Assembly: GCA_026421185.1 (NCBI GenBank)
Contig: JAPKCH010000008.1
Coordinates: 1-55,384 of the forward strand
Direction of reading: 5' to 3'
DNA: 55,384 nucleotides
Source of the DNA: Dehalococcoidia bacterium
GTDB taxonomy: Bacteria > Chloroflexota > Dehalococcoidia > Lucifugimonadales > Lucifugimonadaceae
Shown here: piece by piece, positions 28,301 to 36,743 of the stretch
How positions within the stretch are numbered: the stretch's first letter is position 1
Layout of the letters: each line of letters begins with the position of its first letter
Notes under the pieces: model-generated
Database searches by the model: none
What the model was told of the DNA's origin: nothing
The model's input: only the letters and a program-made list of their open reading frames with translations
Translations under genes and position numbers: made by a program

Positions 28301-29776
28301 CTCTTGAACAACTTTATCGCCGGTCGTGGCGTTTTCTTTCAACCAACTCGACACGTCGTTAAGCGGGTGTTGACCCGAGTACACGTTCATAAATGAAAGT
28401 GAGTAGTGAACGGTAAACAAGAGCACTAGTGCAATTGGCAACGCTTGCAACCAGCGTCGATTTGGTTGCAACGATTTGATCACTTCGAACGACCACCACA
28501 ACACTCTCGCTCCGTACAAGATTAGGAACGGTGTGATCGGCATCATGTACCGCATGAACTTCACATCGAACCAGCCGGTAATCAGCAAGTACGGCAGCAC
28601 CCACGCAAGTATCACTAGGTCAGCTTTTCTCCTCGCAAGCACACCCGAGATAAACGCTCCAAGTAAACCTAGCCAGACTGTTATCCCAAGAACAGGTCCT
28701 AATCCCCAAGTGCCTAACTGCACCATTTGGTAGATGTATTTAGGAGTGTCCTCGTACTGGCGAGTAAACGGGAAATCGACTTCTCTCCGCACCATTTGAC
28801 TCTGAGTCGAAATGTTGTCTATGTACGTTTTGAAATCGAGGAACATGTACGGCTGCGTAACAATCAATACAGCGAGTACCACGAACCCAGTGATGACAAC
28901 ATTTCGGAACATAACCATCTGACGGGACGAAGACGAAGCCGACCGAATTCCGTCTAAGTCGTATCGGTCGCCGCTTCGAGACGTCGTATAAATCACGTGC
29001 GATAACACCAAAGCAAGTCCGAGCGGAAGTACTGAGAACTTCGTGGCTATGCCTAGCCCGAACATGACTCCCGCCAACACTGAATCACGTCTACGCCCGT
29101 GTTCAGCCACGCGAACCGAGTAGTAGATCGTGCCGACAATGAACGTTGTCATGAACGTATCTACAGCGAAGAAGTGGCTCAGTTGAATTTGCTGAACAGC
29201 GAACGCCGAAAGCAACGCCGCCAATAATCCAACCCGCGTGCTGAATACAGATCGAGCTATAAGGAATATGAAGAAGATCGTCACTATGTCGGATAAAGCA
29301 GACAGCGCACGACCCGCATATCGTAGATCGTGCAAACTCATCCATTTATATGGGGCGACTGCGTATTGAACCGCTTTCAAAGCGTAGTGCGGCAAGCTGC
29401 CCCAGTTGAAGGATCCCGGATTCAGCGTGCTGAGCTGCGGATCAGTTATATCGGCCCACTGATCACCTTGAGGAAACTCCAGGTTGTAAACCTGCGACAA
29501 AAATGCTCGCTCGTCGGGGTGGAATAATCCACCTTGATCCCAGTTGATCCCGTAAACACGCAGCGCAACCGCTATCAACAAAATCAAAGCTAACGCATAG
29601 CGCGTCGAATTATTCGGCAACGAAAAACGCTTTTCAACGGGGTTCGACCGATCTTCTTCCGACGGTAAATTGTTAGTTACGGAATCTAATTCCAATGTCG
29701 TATCACTTGTGATTGCATTCTCACGTGGAGAGGAGTTGATCGAATCATTGGAATCCACGTCCTGAGCTTCACGCAT
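25340..29776 (-). CDS. Giant membrane protein: GT-C glycosyltransferase fused to a DUF2298 domain
   Basis: 1478 residues with more than 20 hydrophobic segments. A polar head (1-58) precedes the first membrane helix. The N-terminal half (about 58-650) resembles PMT/ArnT GT-C transferases, with the acidic catalytic motif HPDERAF at 86-92 in the first outer loop. The C-terminal half (about 790-1478) is DUF2298-like, with WHPWKGGEKPMDFAYLN, PPYDPWYAGGYLNYYYFG, an HAHLIAIPI segment, NAWDFPTQLLL and a soluble tail with IRWMQENIEG. GT-C enzymes move sugars from lipid-phosphate carriers at the outer membrane face; DUF2298 is unassigned but GT-C-like. The fusion suggests joint action on an envelope polysaccharide or glycoprotein. 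It is transcribed away from the M16 peptidase and convergent with hpf. Confidence 0.88.
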   Translation of the reverse strand: MREAQDVDSNDSINSSPRENAITSDTTLELDSVTNNLPSEEDRSNPVEKRFSLPNNSTRYALALILLIAVALRVYGINWDQGGLFHPDERAFLSQVYNLEFPQGDQWADITDPQLSTLNPGSFNWGSLPHYALKAVQYAVAPYKWMSLHDLRYAGRALSALSDIVTIFFIFLIARSVFSTRVGLLAALLSAFAVQQIQLSHFFAVDTFMTTFIVGTIYYSVRVAEHGRRRDSVLAGVMFGLGIATKFSVLPLGLALVLSHVIYTTSRSGDRYDLDGIRSASSSSRQMVMFRNVVITGFVVLAVLIVTQPYMFLDFKTYIDNISTQSQMVRREVDFPFTRQYEDTPKYIYQMVQLGTWGLGPVLGITVWLGLLGAFISGVLARRKADLVILAWVLPYLLITGWFDVKFMRYMMPITPFLILYGARVLWWSFEVIKSLQPNRRWLQALPIALVLLFTVHYSLSFMNVYSGQHPLNDVSSWLKENATTGDKVVQEHWEEGIPGVIGLGMHERADLYNDEQPQKFDQLTELLADSNYFVLLSNRLYATIPRLPERYPVTSTFYEKMFSGELGYEMAYAGSRYIGGLGVDYYEDPFARLDFAAPEGFEKPSDGLFNVGFGWADESFSVYEHPQTFIFRNVESYSAQRLEFEIGSLGPGTRIFPPPEVGLLLSDEDGVAQQSGGTWSSITFLRWMPDWITPIVWYAAAQLFALVALPIVFVVFRPLPDRGYLFTKPLGLLLVATTAWLLVSANVLQFSFLAVFLALVVLAAISYLTLRAIGSDLIDHLRANKRRILRMEILLLVGYVAFLLIRAANPDLWHPWKGGEKPMDFAYLNAVVKSSTMPPYDPWYAGGYLNYYYFGQFMIATLIRFTGIVPSVAYNLAVPLLFMFTIGGVYSIVSGLAELTLRARQIPAWSKKSPAYAGIVAVVLVAVAGNIDGLMQVLQGASRSFFIGEQFGFFDFWRSSRMMAPGSPGNEITEFPFFTFLFADLHAHLIAIPIAITAFGATIAAYLRIGRKRPIAESLAGLIVAGVLIGSLRTINAWDFPTQLLLAGVFLVGGQLIYSKRNVIERLMIGGISTVFVLVVGYIVYLPFHANFELFNDGVVKSKFTTDLWRYIVIHSVFLFAIISWLVFMWRERLTDSMSAITNSPLPGSGIVGWAWHVVLVLIAAAVATLALTGFATIAFAVVIGVSVLGAGVVAYGSGIPGARYSLVAVGMVVMAMALAAGVDMFTVKDDIGRMNTVFKFYLQAWVLLAMASAYFLWFLADAGKLSLRNLRGPRGVWLGLLALLVVGVMIYPVLGTRDRNSERFEFSGLGLDGMAYMEAVTYVDQEGPLTLKYDFDAIRWMQENIEGSPVIIEGISDQYRWGNRVSIYTGLPAVIGWDWHQRQQRVGYADTVTNRRIEIDRFFHTTLRQTAIALLDKYNVKYVYIGEMELAKYPENGLEKFGKMDINGLIPVYPTAEMIADGIDTPIVIYEYTPKS

Positions 29777-29893
29777 AAAGAAGAATTCTATCGCTGTAGA
29801 GAAGGCAAGTGCAGCATAATTTGTAGTACTGAATCCGGCAGCAGAACGAATATCGACTTATATGCATCCAAGTAAACGTAATAAAAAGGACGT

Positions 29894-29922
29894 TTGACCA
29901 CCGACTTCCCCACATCTACGCT
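29894..29922 (+). promoter_or_regulatory. Candidate promoter of the M16 peptidase gene
   Basis: TTGACC (29894-29899) and TACGCT (29917-29922) are separated by 17 bases, 45 bases before the start codon, in the divergent intergenic region. The -10 element is weak. Confidence 0.35.
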
Positions 29923-29966
29923 TGAATCCAACGTTTTTATAAATCACAGAAAGTTAGCAATCCAAC

Positions 29967-31268
29967 TTGGAAACATCTGAAACTCAGCCGCTCGTATCTA
30001 GTTCTTTCGATCGAACGGTTCTGCCCAACGGGCTCAGGATTCTAACTAGCACCATTCGTCACACCAACGCCGTGAGCATCATGTTCCTGTTCGGAGCCGG
30101 CTCTCGGTATGAAACTCCTGAACTCGCAGGAGCTTCACACCTTTTCGAGCACATGCTCTTTAAAGGAACCCCTACTCGGCCTACTCCACGACAGATTTCA
30201 GAAGTCGTCGAAGGCGTCGGTGGAATGCTTAATGCATTTACCGATAGAGAAGTAACCGGTTACTACTGCCGAGTAGCACAGCCGAACTATCGAGAAAGTA
30301 TCGATCTGCTTTCCGACATGACCTTGAACTCGTTCTTCAAAGACGAAGACATCGCCAAAGAAAAACAAGTTGTATACGAAGAGATTCGCGCTTCGAACGA
30401 TTCGCCGGGTGCGAGAGTCTCGATGATGCTCGATGATCTGCTCTGGCCAGAACAGCCAATGGGTCGTGACATCGCAGGGTCCGTCGAATCCGTTGGAGCA
30501 ATCTCACGAGAGCAGATGCTCAAATATCTCGAAACTCAGTACGTCGGTTCGAACACCGTAATCGCAATCGCAGGAAACATAGAACACGTCGATGTCGTCG
30601 AGCAACTTACTGAATTACTCGGTGGATTACACGATGGCGAAATCCTCCCAATGTACCCGCACGAGCAAAAGCCACTCATCAAGCGTGTTGCGCTTGAGCA
30701 CCGACCAACCGAACAGGCTCACATTGCCTTTGGTCTTCCCGGTCTAGCCAACGACGATCCAGATCGCCACGCTCTTTCGATAATGTCGGTGATTCTTGGC
30801 GAAACGATGAGCAGTCGCCTGTTCGAAGAAATTCGTGAACAGCGAGGGCTCGCCTACGACATTCACAGCGGAGCGCACTTCTTTAGCGATTGCGGAGCGC
30901 TCATTGTCGAATCAGGAATCGACCCAGCAAGAGTCGACGAAGCCATACCGGTAATCCTCAGCGAACTCGCCAAGATGCGAGATGGCGTTACCGAGGCCGA
31001 ATGGGCGCAAGCTCTCGCACTCACTAAAGGCCGAATGATGCTTCGAATGGAAGAAGCGCGTGCGGTTTCTAGCTTCTTAGGAATTCAAGAACTCCTTCGC
31101 GGCAAAGTAGAAACCGTCGACGATGTACTAGCTAAAATCGCTTCGGTCACACGAGAAGACATCAAACGAGCAGCCAACCGCGTGATAAAAGACGAGAATC
31201 TCGTACTTTCGATAGTTGGTCCGTTTGACGACGCCAGCCACTTCGAGAACATGCTCAAGTTCGATTAA
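29967..31268 (+). CDS. M16 family zinc peptidase (processing-peptidase type)
   Basis: 433 residues. The inverted zinc motif HLFEH is at 58-62, with the third ligand probably Glu138 in VVYEEI. The first domain (VLPNGLRILTSTIRHTNAVSIMFLFGAGSRYE) and the second, inactive-type domain (after ~210) match bacterial homologs of mitochondrial processing peptidase beta, such as the PqqL/YmxG type. It has no signal peptide and probably degrades peptides or processes small proteins in the cytoplasm. The TTG at 29967 is the best start because homology begins about 17 residues later and no ATG is available. A strong hairpin follows five bases after the stop. Confidence 0.94.
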   Translation: METSETQPLVSSSFDRTVLPNGLRILTSTIRHTNAVSIMFLFGAGSRYETPELAGASHLFEHMLFKGTPTRPTPRQISEVVEGVGGMLNAFTDREVTGYYCRVAQPNYRESIDLLSDMTLNSFFKDEDIAKEKQVVYEEIRASNDSPGARVSMMLDDLLWPEQPMGRDIAGSVESVGAISREQMLKYLETQYVGSNTVIAIAGNIEHVDVVEQLTELLGGLHDGEILPMYPHEQKPLIKRVALEHRPTEQAHIAFGLPGLANDDPDRHALSIMSVILGETMSSRLFEEIREQRGLAYDIHSGAHFFSDCGALIVESGIDPARVDEAIPVILSELAKMRDGVTEAEWAQALALTKGRMMLRMEEARAVSSFLGIQELLRGKVETVDDVLAKIASVTREDIKRAANRVIKDENLVLSIVGPFDDASHFENMLKFD

Positions 31269-31273
31269 TACTG

Positions 31274-31326
31274 AATCACGACTGACACGCTTGCGGTTAC
31301 GGTACGTAAGCGTTTCAGTCGTGATT
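31274..31326 (+). promoter_or_regulatory. Long hairpin between the M16 peptidase and the XRE regulator
   Basis: The 22-base arm 31274-31295 pairs with 31305-31326 with one mismatch and one G-T pair, leaving a 9-base loop GTTACGGTA. It begins five bases after the peptidase stop, so it probably ends that transcript or protects its 3' end, yet no T-run follows. It may also be a dispersed palindromic repeat. Confidence 0.75.
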
Positions 31327-31334
31327 AGCTAATC
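31323..31334. promoter_or_regulatory. Perfect 12-bp palindrome, possible XRE operator
   Basis: GATTAGCTAATC is its own reverse complement and lies 51 bases upstream of the XRE-family gene, overlapping the end of the long hairpin. A dimeric helix-turn-helix protein binding its own promoter would use such a site. Confidence 0.4.
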
Positions 31335-31385
31335 GTAGATTATTAAAATTCCGCAAAAATCGGTTAAGCATGTAAAAAAAACGCT

Positions 31386-31901
31386 ATGGCTCGAAAAAAC
31401 AACCAGCGTAGCTTACTAGTCATGTTGACAAGACAAGCACCTCCAACCGATTTCAAGTGGCAGGCAGATAACATCCGTTCTCTGCGTTCCCACCTTGGAC
31501 TTTCACAGACTGCGCTGTCCCGAGAAATCGGAATCCGGCAGCAGACGATCAGTGAATGGGAGACTGGGATGTACGCACCACGTGGCGCATCCGTAACCAT
31601 TCTCACACTGTTAGCTGTTAGCTCGAGCTTCAAGTTCGGAACTGATTCCGACGACGACGAAAAGATTCTCGCGCTGATTACTGAACAAACGGCACCACGT
31701 CCTTCACAAGGCTTAGCACCACGCCGCCTTGCTGATTCAGGTCCTGTTTCCGCCCGGTCAGAACAGCCAGCACCAGGACAGCGCCTTACGTTTGAAGCAG
31801 CCAAGGCCGCTCAGTCCGACCGACGTACTGGCACCCACAACTCGACTTACTTTGACACTCGAGCGCCAGCAGCTGTCCGGCGTCTCGAAGTTCCTATGTG
31901 A
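31386..31901 (+). CDS. XRE-family helix-turn-helix regulator
   Basis: 171 residues. A Cro/C1-type HTH spans about 29-76: NIRSLRSHLGLSQTALSREIGI, then RQQTISEWETG as recognition helix. An N-terminal basic tail (1-20) precedes it. The rest (80-171) is Asp/Glu-rich, then Pro/Ala/Arg-rich with low complexity and likely disordered. No effector domain is recognisable. The gene is a single unit, and the hairpin/palindrome upstream suggests autoregulation. Its targets are unknown. Confidence 0.85.
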   Translation: MARKNNQRSLLVMLTRQAPPTDFKWQADNIRSLRSHLGLSQTALSREIGIRQQTISEWETGMYAPRGASVTILTLLAVSSSFKFGTDSDDDEKILALITEQTAPRPSQGLAPRRLADSGPVSARSEQPAPGQRLTFEAAKAAQSDRRTGTHNSTYFDTRAPAAVRRLEVPM

Positions 31902-31987
31902 TCAAAACTCGCCTAAAAGATTCGGTATAACACCATGTCGCTGTTTTACAGCGCACAGAGTGTGCGGTTCTTCAGTGAATTTCAGCT

Positions 31988-32017
31988 TTGACACGCGTAT
32001 TACTATGCGACTATGAT
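31988..32017 (+). promoter_or_regulatory. Strong sigma-70 promoter of the Lrp-like gene and acyl-CoA dehydrogenases
   Basis: A consensus TTGACA (31988-31993) and TATGAT (32012-32017) are separated by 18 bases, 27 bases before the start codon of the Lrp-like gene. This is one of the best promoter matches in the window. Confidence 0.75.
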
Positions 32018-32044
32018 TGCGCCACTGATCAACGGAGAGATCAT

Positions 32045-32281
32045 ATGGTGACACGTGCATACATCCTCATAGAAACAGCGACTGGTAAGACCAGTGAAGT
32101 TTCTGAAGCCCTGAAGCAAATGGCGATTATGAAGGCTGTAGATACAGTTACAGGCCCGTTCAACATCATCGCAACCGCAGAAGCCGACTATCTCCCAAGT
32201 ATTAGCGATCTGATCAGTGACGTAATGCACAGCGTTCCGGGCATCGTAAAAACCGTTACGTGCCTGTCGGTTAGAAGCTGA
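32045..32281 (+). CDS. Stand-alone Lrp/AsnC ligand-binding (RAM) domain protein
   Basis: 78 residues from the ATG at 32045, which has GGAGAG upstream. It consists only of the alpha-beta RAM domain: TRAYILIETATGKTSEVSEAL, VTGPFNIIATAEA and VPGIVKTVTCLSV. The helix-turn-helix of full-length Lrp regulators is missing. Such small proteins form decamers or pair with full-length Lrp proteins and sense amino acids. A promoter lies directly in front, and two acyl-CoA dehydrogenases follow 38 bases downstream, so it may modulate their expression or simply be co-transcribed. Confidence 0.88.
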   Translation: MVTRAYILIETATGKTSEVSEALKQMAIMKAVDTVTGPFNIIATAEADYLPSISDLISDVMHSVPGIVKTVTCLSVRS

Positions 32282-32319
32282 CGCACCGAGAGTCCTGACC
32301 AGCGTCAGGGATTCATATA

Positions 32320-33495
32320 TTGCGCTTCGAATTCACTCCTGAAGAAAAAAACTTCAAAAGCCAGCTAAGTTCGTTTCTCGATGACGTCCTACCCAACGAT
32401 TGGCATGGACCTGCCGACGAATCACGAGACGATCATTGGGTCCTGAATCAGGACATTAAAAAAGGCCTCGCCGAACGTGGTTGGCTCGTTATGAGTTGGC
32501 CGAAGAAATACGGTGGATCCGATTCATCTCCAATGATAAACACCATCTTTGCCGAGGAGATGGCATACCGAAGAGCTCCCGGTCACGACCGTTTCGGCAC
32601 TCGTATGTTTGGGCCTACTCTCATGCGTTTCGGCACCGAAGAACAACGCAAAAAACATCTTGGTTCTATCGCACGTGGCGAAATCCAGTGGTGCCAAGGC
32701 TACTCAGAACCAAACTCAGGCTCAGATCTCTCCTCACTACAAACTCGTGCGGTAGAAGATGGCGATGATTTCATCGTTACTGGTACCAAAATTTGGACAT
32801 CGCTCGCACACCGTGCCGACATGATGTTCATGCTCGTTCGTACCGACCCTGAAGCAGCCCCTCACAAGGGAATCAGCTTAATTGTCCTCAATATGAAATC
32901 GCGGGGAGTTGAAGTGCAACCAATCGTCAACATGGCTGGCGTACACAGCTTCAACCAAGTTATATTCGACCAAGTGCGAGTTCCAAAATCCAACCTAATC
33001 GGCGAACTCAACGGCGGTTGGCGAGCCGGTATGACCGTTCTCAACTTTGAACGATCTGGAATCGACTACGCAGCATGGGCACGTGCCGCACTCGAAGAGT
33101 TAGTCGACTATGTGAACAGTGACCATGCTGAAGTCAGTACCGCTAAATCCGATGCGACAGTTCGAATAAAACTCGCTGAACTACACATGGAGGTCGAGGC
33201 TGCGCGGCTCATGTGCTACGACGTTTCGTACAGGCAAGGCAAAGGCGAAATTCCATCAGCCGAAGCCTCAATGAGCAAAGTCGCAGCGTCCGAGGTTTAT
33301 CTGAAAGTTCTCGACTACGGAGTTGAGCTACTCGGCATGTACGGCGTGCTCGAATCTGGTTCAAATCAATCTGAACTACAAGGTCGATTCTTCAAGATGC
33401 GATTGTTCTACACATCTGGACCGATTCTGGCTGGCACCAACGAAATACAGAAGAACATCATCGCCCAACGTGGACTCGGGCTACCCAGAAAGTAA
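32320..33495 (+). CDS. Acyl-CoA dehydrogenase, larger subunit type
   Basis: 391 residues, FAD-dependent, in three domains: N-terminal helices (FTPEEKNFKSQLSSFLDDVLP), middle beta-domain with WCQGYSEPNSGSDLSSLQTRA and VTGTKIWTS, and C-terminal helices ending in AGTNEIQKNIIAQRGLGLPR. It removes hydrogens from the alpha-beta position of acyl-CoA. The TTG at 32320 is the only start near the family N-terminus. It is followed 53 bases later by a second, shorter dehydrogenase. This long-short pairing resembles the heteromeric FadE pairs of actinobacterial steroid side-chain degradation, but the substrate here is unknown. Confidence 0.93.
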   Translation: MRFEFTPEEKNFKSQLSSFLDDVLPNDWHGPADESRDDHWVLNQDIKKGLAERGWLVMSWPKKYGGSDSSPMINTIFAEEMAYRRAPGHDRFGTRMFGPTLMRFGTEEQRKKHLGSIARGEIQWCQGYSEPNSGSDLSSLQTRAVEDGDDFIVTGTKIWTSLAHRADMMFMLVRTDPEAAPHKGISLIVLNMKSRGVEVQPIVNMAGVHSFNQVIFDQVRVPKSNLIGELNGGWRAGMTVLNFERSGIDYAAWARAALEELVDYVNSDHAEVSTAKSDATVRIKLAELHMEVEAARLMCYDVSYRQGKGEIPSAEASMSKVAASEVYLKVLDYGVELLGMYGVLESGSNQSELQGRFFKMRLFYTSGPILAGTNEIQKNIIAQRGLGLPRK

Positions 33496-33548
33496 TCACG
33501 CTGAACAGTAACGCCAAATAATCTCGTCAAAGTACTCAGGAATCTCAG

Positions 33549-34667
33549 TTGGACTTCGGACTCACAGAAACTCAAGAACTCATCAAGGCATCGGCACGCG
33601 AATTCCTTGATGAAAAGTCAGACTCCGCAATTGTCAGAGCAGTTGCCGACGGCGATTCAGATGCCATAACCGCCCTATGGAATGAAATCGTAGAACTCGG
33701 CTGGTCTTCACTGATCATCTCAGAAGAACACGGTGGAGCGGGTCTGTCGTTCAGCGATTTCGCAGTACTCCTAGAAGAACTCGGAGCAAGCCTTGCACCA
33801 ACTCCGATAGTCGAATCATCGATAAGTTCATGGATTCTCGAACGATTCGCGCCAGACGCCCTCAAATCCGATCTGCTCCCACAGATCGCAAACGGCGACA
33901 TACTAATCACCCCGGCGATAGTTGAACGTGACGCTTCGTGGGATCCGGAATCAACAAAAGTAGCCGCTACACCCTCTGGTTCAAATCTTGTAATAACTGG
34001 CGAGAAACGATTCGTCGCTTTCGCCGAACAAGCAACTCACGCCCTCACGCTGGTTCGCACAGACGATGAAGAACTAACTTTGGTCGTAGTTCCAATATGG
34101 AAATCCGATGGAGTAGAGCAAACACCGCTTAGCCATGCATCGGGTGTACCCGTATCGTCATTATCATTCAACGAGCTCGAAGTTTCTGAATCCAACATCA
34201 TCGCCACTGGCAAAGAAGCTACTCAAGCTGCTGAGGAACTTGTCGCAGCCGGGGGTGTTGCCCGGGCAGCCCAACTCGCTGGACTCGGCAGAGCGGTTAT
34301 TGAAGCCACGGTTGAGTACACAGTCAATCGCGAGCAGTTCGGAGTGCCTGTCGGTTCGTTCCAAGCTGTTCAGCATCATCTTGCCAACATGGCGATCGCA
34401 GCAAAGCAGGTGACCCATCTCGTTCATTCCGCAGCGTGGAGTTTCTCACCCTATGGATATTCCGCTGATACCGCAGCTCAAGCGAAAATTGCGGCAAGCG
34501 ATAAGATCGCTGAACTATGCTGGACAGCCCATCAGTGTCATGGAGCCATTGGATTTACTTGGGAGCATGACCTGCACCTTTATACTCGCAGGGCACTTGC
34601 GTGGAAAACTGACTACGGTGACTCGGCGTTCCATAAATCAAAACTAGCGAACGCCATGGGCCTATAA
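33549..34667 (+). CDS. Acyl-CoA dehydrogenase, shorter subunit type
   Basis: 372 residues from a TTG. It begins DFGLTETQELIKASAREFL, the common start of the short partner in paired FadE enzymes. The middle domain is divergent (VVERD and GEKRFVAFAEQATHALTLVRT). The C-terminal domain has REQFGVPVGSFQAVQHHLANMAI and HGAIGFTWEHDLHLYTRRALAW, where the Glu after Trp is the probable catalytic base position. It lies between the larger dehydrogenase and a HIT protein and is probably co-transcribed with the former. It may act as an alpha2beta2 complex with it. Confidence 0.92.
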   Translation: MDFGLTETQELIKASAREFLDEKSDSAIVRAVADGDSDAITALWNEIVELGWSSLIISEEHGGAGLSFSDFAVLLEELGASLAPTPIVESSISSWILERFAPDALKSDLLPQIANGDILITPAIVERDASWDPESTKVAATPSGSNLVITGEKRFVAFAEQATHALTLVRTDDEELTLVVVPIWKSDGVEQTPLSHASGVPVSSLSFNELEVSESNIIATGKEATQAAEELVAAGGVARAAQLAGLGRAVIEATVEYTVNREQFGVPVGSFQAVQHHLANMAIAAKQVTHLVHSAAWSFSPYGYSADTAAQAKIAASDKIAELCWTAHQCHGAIGFTWEHDLHLYTRRALAWKTDYGDSAFHKSKLANAMGL

Positions 34668-34681
34668 GGAAAAATCAACTT

Positions 34682-35080
34682 ATGTGGTGGACCGCAGAAG
34701 AAGAGAAGAATCAGATACGACAACAGGATTGCCTGTTTTGCAATATCGTCCACGGTGACATGCCGTCGACTGAAATTTATTCGGACGAACAATGCATGGC
34801 ATTCAACGACATCAACCCTGTCGCCAATGTCCACGTACTAATCGTTCCGCGTGATCACGTAACGTACCTAACCGGTGCGACAGATCAGCACGAACAGTTA
34901 CTAGGACACATGATGAGAGTCGGAGCTAAAGTAGCTCGAATGACCGGAATATCTGAAGGTGGATATCGACTCGCTGTGAATCAGGGAGTCGACGCTGGGC
35001 AGATCGTAGATCATCTCCACTTGCACGTTCTCGGTGGCGGAAATCTCGACAAACTCGGAACCCCTCTTGGTCCATCGTAA
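34682..35080 (+). CDS. HIT family nucleotide-binding protein
   Basis: 132 residues. The histidine triad HLHLHVLGG (His111, His113, His115) is near the C-terminus, and an N-terminal CLFCNIVHGDMPS segment is typical of HinT-like proteins. These hydrolyse nucleoside phosphoramidates or AMP-linked compounds. The ATG at 34682 adds about 16 residues before the CLFC core; no clear ribosome binding site is seen. It begins 14 bases after the dehydrogenase. Confidence 0.93.
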   Translation: MWWTAEEEKNQIRQQDCLFCNIVHGDMPSTEIYSDEQCMAFNDINPVANVHVLIVPRDHVTYLTGATDQHEQLLGHMMRVGAKVARMTGISEGGYRLAVNQGVDAGQIVDHLHLHVLGGGNLDKLGTPLGPS

Positions 35081-35223
35081 TAAGCCAACGATCGCCCAAG
35101 TCGCCGGTAATAGCATGATGCCTGAAATTCAACAAGGCACTATTCTTACGGGCGCATGTTGATTATGAAATACATAAAACTACAAAACGTCTTGATTACA
35201 TTGAATAACACAAGACAAATTAA

Positions 35224-36492
35224 GTGCGAGTAAGACTGCTCTATGGAACCAGTTATTCAGCATTCAAACACCGTGAATATCGGCTGTTCTGGATAGCCGC
35301 GGCATTTTCCAACATAGGAATGTGGTCGCTCGTATACGGTCGATTATTCCTTATGCGATCTCTCACCGGATCCGAGCTAATGCTGGGGCTGGTAGCAACA
35401 GCCAATTTACTGCCAGTGCTCATCTTCTCGATGTGGGGCGGCGTGCTGGCAGATCAATTCAATCGTCTCAAGATAGTTCGATTCACAAGACTGATGTTCG
35501 CGGTTGTAACCATCGGTACCGGCGCATTAATCCAGACTGGAACGGTCGAACCGTGGCACATTCTTGCGATATCAGCAGTAACTGGAACCCTACTCGCATT
35601 TGATATTCCATCGCGTTCAGCCATGGTTGCAACCATAGTTCCGAAAGAGCATCTAGCCGGAGCCATAGCGCTCTACTCGATCGTATTCGGAGCAGCAGCT
35701 ATCGTTGGCCCGGTACTTATCGAACCACTCGTATCAAGCTGGGGATATGAAGGACTGTTCTACATCATCGGGACGTCGTACTTTCTAACGTTTGGAACGT
35801 TACTAATGATGAAAACTAAGGGTCACAAAGTCTCGTCAACAAGTCGAACAGCCATGACCGGGCTGATGCAAGGATTTGCTTACCTTAAAAAACAGAGATC
35901 GATTTCATCCGTCATTCTGCTCGGTGTCACCATGGGACTCTTCGGGTCGTCATTCGACACACTTCTACCCGTGTTCGCTGACGAGGTTTACGAATCAGGC
36001 TTGGATGCCGGCGGCAGGCTGCTTCTTGGAGCAGGTATCGGTGGGCTCACGGCAACCATATCGATTACGCTCATCGGAAAACGAGTCCGCCCAGCCCTCT
36101 ACTTGATCGCTTCTGGCATAGGTCTCGGTGCGGCTCAACTCACATTCGCGCAAATCGATGTAATCGAATTCGCAGTTTTCATTGCCGCCTTTATTGGCGG
36201 ATTCAAAATCGTGCTCGGAACTATGAACATGACCGTCGTTCAAACGCTTGTCGACGAAGAGTTCCGAGGTCGAGTAATGAGCATCAACCAACTAACGTGG
36301 GGCGCTTCGGCACTCGGCGGATTAATGACGGGTTATCTCGCACAGCGATTCGATGCTCCACTAGCCATGACACTAGGCGGAGCAATCGCCATCCTCGCCA
36401 CCGTGCTTGTTGGTCGACATCTGATTAGTAGCTTCGGAACAGGCTCAAAACCAAACATAAATTCTGACATTGAAGCCGATTCTATAGCCTGA
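35224..36492 (+). CDS. MFS transporter (MFS_3/EntS-like exporter)
   Basis: 422 residues with about 12 membrane segments. The N-terminus reads FKHREYRLFWIAAAFSNIGMWS, and the loop after helix 2 is GGVLADQFNRLKIV, a motif of MFS_3 exporters such as enterobactin exporter EntS. The second half has IGKRV and EEFRGRVMSINQLTWGASALGG, also characteristic. The substrate is unknown; no siderophore genes are nearby. It starts with GTG at 35224. The window's other MFS proteins belong to different subfamilies. Confidence 0.9.
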   Translation: MRVRLLYGTSYSAFKHREYRLFWIAAAFSNIGMWSLVYGRLFLMRSLTGSELMLGLVATANLLPVLIFSMWGGVLADQFNRLKIVRFTRLMFAVVTIGTGALIQTGTVEPWHILAISAVTGTLLAFDIPSRSAMVATIVPKEHLAGAIALYSIVFGAAAIVGPVLIEPLVSSWGYEGLFYIIGTSYFLTFGTLLMMKTKGHKVSSTSRTAMTGLMQGFAYLKKQRSISSVILLGVTMGLFGSSFDTLLPVFADEVYESGLDAGGRLLLGAGIGGLTATISITLIGKRVRPALYLIASGIGLGAAQLTFAQIDVIEFAVFIAAFIGGFKIVLGTMNMTVVQTLVDEEFRGRVMSINQLTWGASALGGLMTGYLAQRFDAPLAMTLGGAIAILATVLVGRHLISSFGTGSKPNINSDIEADSIA

Positions 36493-36743
36493 TCCAATTG
36501 AACCTAGACCAAAAGCATCAGCTTGAATGCTTTCTAGCTTAATTCTCCCGGCACTCCAATCCTCAAATATTAGTTGCGGCTTATCCCTACTATGGGCATA
36601 ATGAGCGCTCTCGTCTCGGGTATAAAGTTGTACTGTGCTCGGATGGACAGCCCGGATATGAAAATTAATACCGGGGTTTCTTGCTGATATTTCTGTGTTG
36701 CCAGCTTGAACAATCTGAATTAACACACGAAAGGAGTGGGCGC

